64,000 nt of DNA from Chromera velia (lineage: Eukaryota; Sar; Chromeraceae): contig JAHBMJ010005547.1 of NCBI GenBank assembly GCA_018398765.1, positions 1-64,000 on the forward strand. The letters run 5' to 3'. Within the stretch, counting starts at the first letter, position 1, and every line of letters begins with the position of its first letter. This document shows positions 12,578 to 22,777 of this stretch, one piece after another. The notes beneath the pieces were generated by a model. It saw only the letters and a program-made list of their open reading frames with translations. It was not told where the DNA came from and did not search any database. Position numbers and translations under genes: made by a program.

Positions 12578-15309
12578 CTGCAATCAGGAGTCAAAAAAGG
12601 CACTCAAATTGTCATACTGCAGGAACTACACTGAAATCGGCTCATTCTCAGTACACGTATCTATGTGTGTTGATAATACGTAGGATACCTGCACAGCAGC
12701 AGAGACAGACTCAATCTACCACATCCGGCCGCTCGCTTCAATGTTCTCTGTTGCATGTTTCTTTGCAGTCTCTTCTCATGACCTCTATCTTGATGCCCTT
12801 CTTTGTACGTCGATTTTGTCCCCTGGCTCATTTCTGAGGCCGACAACAAATCCCTTCTGCCCGCTTTGTCCACTGAAGGACGTTTCAAAAATTTCTCCAT
12901 ACCACCAAACTGTGCTCATGGCGCCTTCATTTCTCTTCCGTCAACTGATACTCGATCAGACGCCGGGACAGTCCGGTATTGAAAGAAAGCACCTTGCATG
13001 GACGGCCGTAAATCTCTCTTCTTGCCTGGATGCTTGCGTCAAGCCCTCATCCATTGGCAAGCTGACTTGCTCAATTGCGGCAGATTCTTCCGTATCCAAC
13101 TCCCGTCTCTTTCCCTTCTTCCCTGCGGCTGCAGTGTGGAGGGAGCCTGCGAATTCGAGCGTCTCTGCAAGGGAAGTGCCGCTGCCTCCAGTGATCTCAA
13201 GCTTGGATCGTTGACACACTGCCTGCAGCAGCAGCAGCAGCCAATCAGCCATGGATCGACACACTTGGGGAGTAGGGCACTGGCCGGACCGTCGAAAAAA
13301 CAAAAACGCGAAGGCCTAGCCCATTCAGTACAGAACGAAGGAGAAAGGAACGGACGGGGCTAGTTTTTCTAATGGAAAGAGAAGCGAATACAAGAGGAGT
13401 TCGAGCGGGGAACCATTTGAGAAATGCAGACCGAAAAATAGAGGTTGATGCACAAGCAGCAGAATAAAAGCAGATGAGAATCTTGCATGCCCGCTCACGC
13501 ACATGCACGCTCATGACTCCACACGTGCTGTAATGAGTGGTCATATCAACAATCTGAGAGCCCTTCAGAGAATAAGATCACACACAAGGGCCTGCCTACC
13601 TGCATCACAAATCTTCGGTATAAGTCTGCAACCCTCTTCCTGTCTGTCCTGCCATTTGTGAACAAGACCTTGTACGTGACTTTCCGACTCTGTGCCGAGT
13701 GTGGAGACACGCCGACACATTCGCTGTCTCTGCTCCGGCCTGAGTTGGGGTCTGCCCCCTTGAAGCTGGGGCTCACACTCGCGGACTGGGGGGTCGTGAC
13801 TGGGGAAAAACACTCAGAAGTTTCGGCATCTCCGTCCAGAAAGCCAATCTGACTGCCAGAGCCTTCGCCTTCTGCCTCGTTCTGAGGCGGGATGACCTCT
13901 TCAAAGAGACGGGCACGGAAGCTGTCGGGGGACACGGGAGCCTTGGGAAGCTCCAGGGGGTGTACTGGGGAGTGGATCTCTTTACTGGACTGTACTCTTC
14001 TTGCCTCTTGCTCTGGGTGGTCGGAAGAATTCTCGAGCTCTCCTGCCCCGGGGCCCTGCACAACAAATACCTGACTGCTGTTTTTGAAAAGGGCGATATG
14101 TCTCTCAAAAAGAGTCCACCCCCTTCTCCAATAAGGTGCCGGGTTCTCCGCATCTGCAGGCACGTGTGTGTACGCTAGTAGCTGGACAATGCTGCTGCTG
14201 TTGCCATACAGAGTGTCGAGAGACAGCAGCCCCTGTCTGAACAGCATCGCTTCCTTCCTTGACATCTCCCCGCTTCCCTCCTTCCTCTTCCTTTGAAAGA
14301 GAGACAAAAAATCCCAAAAGAGATGGACAGGGGCGACGCTTTCAAGGTCAGAGTCAGACTCAGAGTCAGAATCTTCCATTCCTTTACTTGACCGTCCCCC
14401 TGCCTCTTCGCATGCCGCTGTCAGAGAAGAAGAGGGAGAACCCTTCCCCTTCTGCCCCCCCACCTGGAAATGGGGTTCCAACAGAGAGGACTCAGAGTCG
14501 TCACCCTCATCAGGCCTCATGTCTGACTCATTCCCTCTCCTGTTCTCTCTCAAGCATGTACCCACAGATGCAGAGAGACGCTTTCGAAGCTCCTCTCCTC
14601 TATTGAAAGCGCGCTCAATCCCCCCCAATCCAGCCTGACTGGAGATGAAAGACAAAACGTCCCTCACGGTCTGTCCATGTGGGTCGGGGTGCGCTTTGGA
14701 GTGCCAGCAGTAGGACAGACAGAAAAGCTTAGAGGGTCCCTGCATCACACTCCTTTTCTTTGCCATCTCCAGCATCCTCTCTCTCTTCATGTACAGAGAC
14801 GGAAACTTCCTTTCCATCTGTTGCCGTCTCTCAAGAATGCCGGCCGCCCCGATGAACCGAGCGAGCTCGCTGACCTCCAGGAAGTTCACAGCACCCGTCA
14901 GAGCCAGATATCCGAGTTGCGCAACGCTGTGGTACTTATGGGAGGTAGCCCTCATGGCCTCGTGGTAGCACGTCCAGCTGATGTAGCACGTCTGCGCCTC
15001 CCCGTTTGCACCAGGAAAAGAGAGTTCAAGAGCCTCCCAACAGTCGTCAGAGGAGAGGTGTCTCCAGTTTTCTACACAGGAACGCAAAAAGGTGCCACAG
15101 AACGCGCAGCACTTGTTGGGAAGGTCCTCGGGACGTTCGACAGAGAGCCACTTTCGCTTTGCACCATACCCCTGATTATCTTTTCGTAGGAGCTCGATTA
15201 TTTTCTTCTTAGCTTGCTTCAACTGTTTTTTCTTACTGCCTCCGTCTCCAGCTGGCTGGTCCTGCGACAAGTCTGAGGAGGATGAGAACCCGTATAAACT
15301 GGAGGACAT
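12044..15309 (-). CDS. Candidate HET/TIR-like domain plus leucine-rich repeat protein
   Basis: The first exon (13600-15309, 570 codons from the first ATG; start MSSSLYGF) is a clear coding block. It holds LSYCWHSKAHPDPHGQT, HLFWDFLSLFQ and YWRRGWTLFERH, a pattern seen in a large protist family that resembles fungal HET and TIR-type domains. An acidic Ser-rich insert and a Pro/Ser-rich linker surround it, plus four Cys near the N-terminus (CCAFC). The last exon (12044-12577) encodes leucine-rich repeats such as LINLELFCVQ and LAKLDLSGCRG. Two intermediate exons, 12993-13222 and 12783-12822, have agreeing phases (0, 2, 0) and would give 837 residues. The 40-base exon has a weak acceptor and is the least certain link. 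Alternatively these are two genes. Function unknown; a sensor or scaffold role is inference. Confidence 0.55.
13600..15309 (-). CDS. HET/TIR-like domain exon
   Basis: This is one uninterrupted frame of 570 codons ending at a GTAGGC donor after the codons for VMQ. Lysine-rich N-terminal residues (about 27-40) precede a Cys/His-containing segment, then a region with the CWHSKAHPDP and FWDFLSLFQ signatures separated by a low-complexity Ser/Glu/Asp insert. The C-terminal Pro/Ser-rich stretch looks disordered. I recognise the signature from uncharacterised algal and dinoflagellate proteins; no catalytic activity is claimed. Confidence 0.75.
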
Positions 15310-16764
15310 CCTCCGAATCGTCTTAGATGACAAACCACCGAGTGGCACGACAAGTGGTTAGTAACGCTCCTTTTTTTGAAAGGTTGGAGTCATCTATTGA
15401 AACACATGGAGATGCAACGCCTTTGTCCCTTGGCCCATCCTTCCTGCTAGCCTCTCCCGTGCTGTGCACATTGGAGCCACCTTCATTCGCAAGTGAGAGC
15501 AATGAACTGATCGACACTGAGTCAGGGCAGAAAAAACAATTGACTGACCTGAGTCCCTTTGCGTTCTTTTAATGGTTTGTGCCTGCAGCCGGATGGGGAC
15601 GAGGACGACATCGAACAAGTACTTCTCACCAAAGGAGCCGGTTGGGGCCCGAACCAATAAAGAGTGAATCTCAGGACTTATTCTGAATGAATGCAACTTC
15701 AAGAATGTAGAAGAACCCGCTCTGCAAAAAGTTATACATGCAGAAATGCGATATTTCACGGATATTTTAAAATGTTAAGAAATACCATAGGATTGGGATA
15801 GAAATGTTGTAAACATCTAATAGCATCTAATAAAAATCTAATAAAAATCTAATAAAAATTTATAGAAAAATTGTCAGCTAAAAATTTACTGAAATCTTAC
15901 ACAGTTAAACCGATCAAACGTAATCAAACGCTAGGTCAGACGCTTATTTACGCTTATTAGAGCACTCAGCACATAAAAAGAAACAATAAAAAAAAGAAAC
16001 AGTTTTTCGAAATCATTAACTTAAAATTATTTGCAAAAGTTTACATGAATATGAACGCAGTGATCAACGCAGTGATGTACCACCTGTATGAGCGTACAGC
16101 CTCGCAAACAACATCACCACTCTTTCTATAATTTTGAGGCAGCAATTTACCCACACACGTATACACACGCAGAAAACAAAACTGAGACTTCATTTAAAAC
16201 CTCGGATTCACCCGTACAAACACGTATGCCGCTCCTTTTAGATAAGTATGGGACATTCCATCTCTGTGACCGTTGCCCGTCCACTGGACAACAAGAGACA
16301 CGAGCAAATCGAGCGGAAGCCATTTTACAATGAGTATCGGACGCCACCCGCCCCCGCAGAAAGAGAAAGAAGAGGCAAGAGAAGAAAGAGAGAGGAGACT
16401 CCGGAATCCCGCAGGCCCTCCCCATCTCCAAACCACCACAAGACAAAACAACCTACGCGATTTGAAAATTCTAGGGACTTGCTTGCCTGTTCCACCTACT
16501 ACATGCATTTCAGCTGCGATCCGTAGGGTGGTCGGAGGATCGATTGATGCATTATCTCCGAATTTACGGAGGGAGGGAGGCGGAAAGAGAGGTAGAGACG
16601 TTGTGTGCAGGTTGAGGGTAGGACTCTACCCGTTGACCGAGACACAGGAGGACTGCAGAAACACCAGACAAAAAAAGAAAAAAAGACAGACCGGATCGAC
16701 ACCACAGCCCCCCCATCCCCGGGGAGTCGGGCCAATCAGGTCATCTGAGGGAGAAAGGAGGAAC
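15310..16764. other. Spacer with AT-rich core
   Basis: No supported gene. Positions about 15740-16090 are AT-rich and include a short tandem array of a CTAATAAAAAT unit near 15826-15865. The flanks are of ordinary composition with overlapping short frames on both strands. The stretch lies upstream of the HET-LRR gene and downstream of the coiled-coil gene, so it may hold the promoter of the former and the 3' end signals of the latter. Confidence 0.5.
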
Positions 16765-17010
16765 TCAGGAACGCCCTTTCGCCCTCTTCCGTTGTTTCCC
16801 AGTGGCACCTTCTTGAGACCGTGGAACAACCCTCGTTATTTCAACAACCGAAGAGTCCGAGTCACCCTGATCCTCTGAAGACTCCCTCGTGCCCTGTACA
16901 GACCCTTCTTCTTGCTTTACCTGCAGATGCCGAGGAGACACCTTCGGCTTGGCCTCAGGTCTTGATTTCGATTTGGCTTTCGCCTTTGCTTTTGGAGCGG
17001 CTGCACAGAT
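16765..17010 (-). CDS. Basic C-terminal exon with SUMO-type motifs
   Basis: After a GTGCAG acceptor the frame begins with an alternating Lys/Ala/Ser stretch (PKAKAKAKSKSRPEAKPK), then LQVKQEE, which fits the sumoylation consensus of hydrophobic-K-x-E. It continues with an acidic/Ser stretch leading into SSVVEITRVV, which fits a SUMO-interacting motif, and ends in a basic KQRKRAKGRS. It is placed as the last exon of the coiled-coil gene by position, but its phase does not fit the exon at 17232-17368 directly, so another exon or another gene is possible. Confidence 0.4.
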   Translation of the reverse strand: MCAAAPKAKAKAKSKSRPEAKPKVSPRHLQVKQEEGSVQGTRESSEDQGDSDSSVVEITRVVPRSQEGATGKQRKRAKGRS

Positions 17011-20000
17011 CAAAGGGTGAGAGGGCACAGAGGGAGGGCCGCGGAGTCATGCAGTCGGAAACGGTGGATGGATACGACAACGCACGCATCCATGTGCTCT
17101 TGACAGATGAGTGCCCTGAAGATCACGAAAAAAGAAACTTTCTGAGATCTCCTTTTTGCAAAAAGAGGTAGGTACTTCTTTCTCGCCCTCTCCCTCTCTC
17201 GTACAGCGCTCCGGCCCTCTCACCTACCCACCGACCGTTGGCTTCTTCGTTGAAATTGGCCCTCTCCTCTTCCTGCAGCCTTGAGATCGTCTCAGTAACC
17301 TCAGCCAGCTCCTCGGCACGGAGACGCGCCTCCTCGGGGTCGCATTCCCTGGCCAAGTCCGCCACGTACTGCAGGGAGGGACCCACCCGCACACTCACAC
17401 AGAAGAAGAAATGAAAGGGGGAAAGCGAAAAGCCTTCAGGGAACTCTCCAACGCAATGCTGATCGAGAGAATTCACATGACCTGTGAATGTGTCAGCCGA
17501 TCCATAGAAAGAAAATGAGAGGACAACAAACAAGGCGAGGGATCGATGGATGCACCATGCATGCAGTGATGGGACGATCGGACCCTTTAATCGATCATTG
17601 CGCTGTGTTCTCTCAGAGATGGATGGATGGATGATGATGGAAAGGAAAATGAGAGAATTCAAGAGAGAGGCATGAGAAAGTTGACGCAGAAACTTTCGAC
17701 ACCGCAGGCCTGTTCACTTGATTGCAGCTACCTGTCAAATGCTTGGCTTTGCTCTTGGAGGGCTATGCCAGCCACACCTTCCCATCCCACTTACTTTGCA
17801 GTCAGCCACAACAATAAAGAGAATAAGAAAAGGAACCGACCTGAGAGCACCACTCCGCAATCCCCCTCCTCCCCATTTCTGCTAGCTGCCTCCCAGACAG
17901 ACAAGGAGTGCCTTCTCTCCCAGGCCTTCCTCCTCTTCCTTTGCATCTTCAGAGAAGTCAAAACAGAGATGGACTGTGGAAGAGAGCATCATGACGCACG
18001 CACGGAAAGTATCCTTCAAGGCGGCGGAGGGCAAATGACTGCTGCTGCTGCTGCTGCTTTGATCACTGCCTTCTGCTTCCTGGTCAGGTCGGGGGAGGGC
18101 GACAGGAATCTCTGTTGTCAACAGGGGTTCTCGGGGGGAATCTTTATTGGGGGATCTTGAGCGACCGTCTCTTCTTCTGCCTCCCTCCCCTTCCGCAAGA
18201 GCCTTCAGGGACTCTGAGAGGAGGCCCGACAGAGCATCGCATGCTCTCACATCTTCTGCTGTGGGCAGCCAGCCTGAGGCAGCTTCGTGAGGGTCGGAAG
18301 AGCTCCCGGGAGAAGAAGACGAGGAAGAAGCAGCGGCAGCCGCAGCAGCAGAAGAGCAGGCAGAGGATGAAGAAGAGGAGGCCCCGACCCCGAACCCCCC
18401 GAGAGAAAACGACACCGGGTTCACCCATGCTCGCAGAGAGCGAACATCCTGGGCGAGGGACCTGCACGCATGAGGAATGCAAAAGCATCCAATCAGCAAA
18501 GCAATCCGCCAATTGTATGAACAGACAGGCCGGTATGTGAGCTGTTTGCACCAGCGTTTTCCCCCCTAAGGCTTGTGCCACTCTCACTAACTCCGGCAGG
18601 TACCGATGGACTGACCGAAGTATGTGCTGTGAAGAATTCTGATTTCGTCCTTGCTGTTCTCTTCTTGCACGAGCAGAAGAGGAGGAGGAAGAAGTTGCAG
18701 CAGAATGCCCCCCTCCGAGTCGGGCTCCCCTTTAGGGTCCTCTCGAGGAGGCAGGAGGAGCAGCAACTGCAGTCTCTCCTCCCCTACCTCTTTTCAGGGC
18801 TGATAGACGGGCAGATGTCCTGTTCACCGCGGCCCCCCTTCTGAGAGAATCTTCAGAGTCCTCCTCTGGCTGCCCCCCTGCTGCTTCAACGTCAGGGGAG
18901 TGACTCTCCTCTTCTTCTCCTTCCTCCTCGTCAATTTTTCTTCGTTTCAAAAGACACTCGTTGACGAAGCAGCTCAGGACCGGTGGGAGTCCCTTGAACG
19001 AGAGGCAAAGGAAACTTTGCGGAATAATCGACCTCTGCCCCGCTTCTTTGTAGAATCGGTCGCTGTGATCGAAAATCGAAAAATGTCCAACGGCCCCAAG
19101 CACCTCAGAGACAGACGAGATCTGGCCTCCCTCTCTGGTTGATCTCGGGATCAAAAGGTGAGCGCCGAGCAATCCCCTGAAACCCGCACGGCGCCCCGAT
19201 CCCTCCTCCCAGATCCTTTCTGATGCCTTCAGAGCGGGAGACCACTCGTGAAGGACGCCCAGGTCCGACAGTCTGGCGGTCTCAGGGGATGCAGAAGGGG
19301 ATCTGAGAGTGGCAAACAATGCCTTGCGCTTTTCATAGACTCTTCGCAACTCTGCGAGTGCACTGCAAAGAGGCAGTCGAAACTTCTCCTCTGCGGCTTT
19401 CCTCAGACCTCCAGCTTGTTGTCCCCCCTTTCGAAAGAGAGTAGGGGCTTTTTCCCTCAACTGTTCCTCTCTCGCCTGTCTGGCCTCTTTTCTGCTCTCC
19501 TGTTCTTCCTTCTGTCTTTCCAACTCTTCCTTCCGTCTCTTCTGTTTTTCGATCTCTTCCCTTTGCCTCTCGCGAAAGAGGAGACGAATCGTCTGGGATG
19601 CACGGACGCTCGCGTCGTTGGTGAGCCTGTGGCGGCGCAAGGGTAGCAAAGAACAAACGCGGGAGGAGAACAGACAGGGTAGAGAACAAGGAAAGGGCGC
19701 AGAACAACGGATCGTTGGGCTTTTCTTTGAATCATTTGGAAAGAAGAACACCGAGAAGGAAAACAAGCACACCCAAGAAACCTGCTGCATAAAAGGAACG
19801 CTCCCGAGCAGCCTCCGTGCAATCCTGCATGCCTCCACCTCCCTTAATTTTCCACAAAAAGGATTTTCGTTTAAAATAGGAAGCAGGTATCCGAAGAAGT
19901 CTCCGTGTTGTACTTCGTTCTTGGGCGTACAGAATAAGTAACCCCATGAAAGGAAAAAACGAGTAAAGAGATCTGTTCGCAACTGGGTGCATCATCATTT

Positions 20001-21434
20001 CCTGACTCACCTGGCTTCAACTCTGACGGCGCGCTCAAATCGGCCTCCCAGTCTGTTCCCAGAGGAATTCAAATTGATGTCCAAGATCATGTGGCCGCTC
20101 TCGGACAGAGCTGCCACCCCATCGTCTGAGGAAACACCCTCGAACCAGGAAGGCTGTGAAAGTCCGCCGGCCTCTCCCATCTCGTCACCATCCACAGAAG
20201 CAGTCGCACTCACCTGAAACCCATCCCTTTGAGCCGCGGTATAGTCGGCCTTCGTGAGCGGAATACCAAACCGGTCGCAGAGGGCGGCATGGATACGCAG
20301 GCACACCCTGCCGGCACCCACGTACACGTCATCAGACTGCCGCAATCTGCTAGACGCCCCGTCCACCTCCCTCCAGATGGCCAGGGAGGGAAACACCGAC
20401 ACTCTCTCACGGAGAAACGAAATATCAGCAACCGTCTTCACTTCTCTCGAGGGTGAAGTTGCAAACACACAGCCGTCTCTTTTTTGCACTGCAGAGAAGG
20501 AGAAATGGCCTGCGTGCGTGAGAGCATGCCTCAGCCTGTTGTCTGACCCTATCTTAGTCGACAGGGTCACTGTTGACGTCTCTCCGCACGTGGAGACGAC
20601 ATTTGTGGGGAGGGGGGGCGCGTTCTCTTCCTCTTCCTCCTCTCCTGCCTCATTGTGATTCTGCCTCATGTACAGAGAGATCATCTCCGGACATGATGAT
20701 GCCAATCCCGGCCTGCACTTGACCTTGAAGGTCAACGCTCCCCTATCTGCAGCACGGATCTCCCTGTCTATCCTCTCTTCTGCACTCTCAACCCTCCGGC
20801 GCTGTGAGGGTCGCGCTGCCTCTCCCTCTCCCTCCCGCTCTTCTTCTTCAGCACCAGCAGCACCCGCAGAGGCAGATGCAGAGGCGGAGGCGGCGTCTTG
20901 ACGGCCATTCACCTGACGACTGAATGAGATTTCCTCGATCTCGAGAGATTTGGCAATCCCCGGATTTCTCTCAAATTCCAGTGGGATGCCTTGACAGAAC
21001 AGCGGTCCCTCCTCCAACCAACTGGGCATGCTCCTGCTGTCGGGATTTGGTGATAAGAAGAGGGCCAATTCGCATGTGACCGCACTCCGGGACCTTATCC
21101 CTTGAGGTTCCCCCTCCTCTTTCCAAAGCACATCTAGAGATTCCCTGAGGCTGTCGGGTATCTCCACTCTCCCCTCCCCTGTGAGAGGACAGGGGAACCA
21201 GTGCCGAGGCACACGGGGGGAGTCGGAGGGGAGAGAGGGGCCCTCAATGGACTCTACGCGTATCCACACGGCCGTTTTCACTGCGGCACTCACCTCCCAC
21301 CCTCCTCTCTGGACGGTCTCCTCAAACCTGTTGAAGACTTTGGGCTTTTGAGGTGAGCCCTCGACCCACAGCGTCACGTCGGCGTCGGGTAGGGGGGTTT
21401 TGCCGAAACGAACATAAAGGAACCTCAGATCGGG
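16765..21434 (-). CDS. Large beta-rich and coiled-coil protein, possibly SMC-hinge related
   Basis: Exon 20011-21434 opens after TTGCAG (phase 0) and codes for about 475 residues that look like repeated beta-sandwich segments (starts PDLRFLYVRFGKTPLPDADV). An acidic/Ala linker precedes RIDREIRAADRG. Phase 2 joins it to 18788-19626, where a highly charged coiled coil (REEIEKQKRRKEELERQKEE) leads to a globular part with GFRGLLGAHLLIP and VLGAVGHFSIFDHSD. A further exon starts at 18610 in matching phase 1. Later blocks are 18461 downwards (SLAQDVRSLRAW, then Ser/Ala-rich), 17232-17368 (coiled coil YVADLARECDPEEARLRAEE) and a basic tail near 16765-17010. The beta-sandwich, coiled-coil, hinge-like order recalls SMCHD1/DMS3-type chromatin proteins, but this is weak inference. 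Joints after 18610 are unresolved, and 5' exons lie upstream of 21434. Confidence 0.5.
17232..17368 (-). CDS. Coiled-coil exon of the beta-rich/coiled-coil gene
   Basis: The exon is bounded by a CTGCAG acceptor and a GTGGGT donor and encodes 45 residues with strong heptad character (ECDPEEARLRAEELAEVTET, then SRLQEEERANFNEEA). It ends in phase 2. Confidence 0.6.
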
Positions 21435-22777
21435 CTGCAAGGAGTGGAGAAAGAAGGTAGACGTATCATGAGAGAAGGAAAGAAAGACGGACTGACCACA
21501 TCAGGGGCGGGTCATGCAGCAGTACGTCCAAATGGCTACTTCCCGAAAGAAAGAGAACACTGATCTCAGACGCACTGCGAGCTCTCTTCCCTTCAGGATC
21601 ATTCCACAAAATCAATCAGAGAAACGAAATTTCGCTTCACCTTCTTTTCAGGGATGGGACAAACAGGAGTGACGTCATTGCAGAACAAAAGGAGGAAGAA
21701 TCAGAGAGAGAGAGAGAGAACGTCCAAGAGAAAGACTAAGGGACTTGCCCTCTGACACATTAACAAAACGATCGCGCCTGATCCGCCACTGCAGACGTCC
21801 AATTTTCTGTGTCGTCTTTCGGGTGGTCTGGTCTGGAGTAGTATGAAGCCGCGTGCTTGCTGGAGAGCAAGTCGACCGACGGTTCGATCGAGACCGTCTG
21901 CACCCTCCTTCCTTCCGTCATCTTTTCCTTTCGATGTACTCAAATGAACTGCAGCAGAAATGCTCTCCGGCAGAATCAATAGGGCACAATCGCCGTGCCG
22001 CTCCAAGAAAGGCCAGACCAGAACAGCCACGGCCCTTTTTCGTCTCAAAATGACTGCCGGAGACGGCAAAATACCAAGTCCTGCGCAAATCCGCTGTGAG
22101 TCAGAAAGGCTGACCTTGCAAAGACTCTGCGTCCGTCTTATCTTGGCTGCGCCACAACTGAATTTAATGGTGGTCTCTCTGATTCTCTTTGTGAACTGAA
22201 TTCTCAAGCACGATGTCTGTGAGGGTGAATTTTAATGAATTTTAAGAGCGTGGAGTGCTGTTTCAATGCAAGGTTAAATGACCCCGGAAAGCAAAGCGTG
22301 GGGCACTGATACCGGCCAGCATCCAGCCAGCGGCCGTGCGCCATGCATGCGCGATTGCGCCGGCCGCCGCCGGCCGCGCGGGGAAGGGCGCGTATATATT
22401 GAGCCGACCTTCGAATTCATCCCTTCCAAATCCTTCCGGTTAGCTCTCAGCTTTGTCTTGCCTTGCAGTAAGTTGAGCTAGCATCCACAACTCGTGTTCC
22501 TTTCGGTTCCCCGCTTCTCTTTCTGCTACAGGAAGAGTGGTGGCAAGCAGGAACACGCATGAGGGCGGGCTTGCTGCAACAATAAATTTTCTGAAGTGAC
22601 TGACCGATGTATGCGTCCATCGGCCGTCCGTCTTCTGTTGCCATTGCCGGACGCTCACGAGACCATTTTCAGCAAGTGTCCTCTTTAACCGCTTGCTGAC
22701 TGCCATCCCTGGTCGGCCAGGTGGGCAGGCCCTGCCTCCATCAGCCTCCTCCACCGACGAAGAGCCACCAAGGTGAT
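21435..22777. promoter_or_regulatory. Divergent spacer between coiled-coil and PP2C genes
   Basis: Part of this stretch should hold 5' exons of the minus-strand coiled-coil gene. A long open frame at 21749-22200 ends at a possible GC-AG donor (GCAAGT, last exon base 21749) whose phase 0 fits the next exon. The right part (22300-22400) contains a TGCATGC palindrome, stacked GCCGGC palindromes and a TATATAT run at about 22392, a plausible core promoter for the phosphatase gene on the plus strand. No transcript evidence is available. Confidence 0.4.

Noticed and set aside
16088-17171. Plus-strand frames of 80-200 codons
   Set aside because: They overlap the minus-strand coiled-coil gene or spacer, lack splice context and contain only low-complexity Arg/Lys/Pro sequence.
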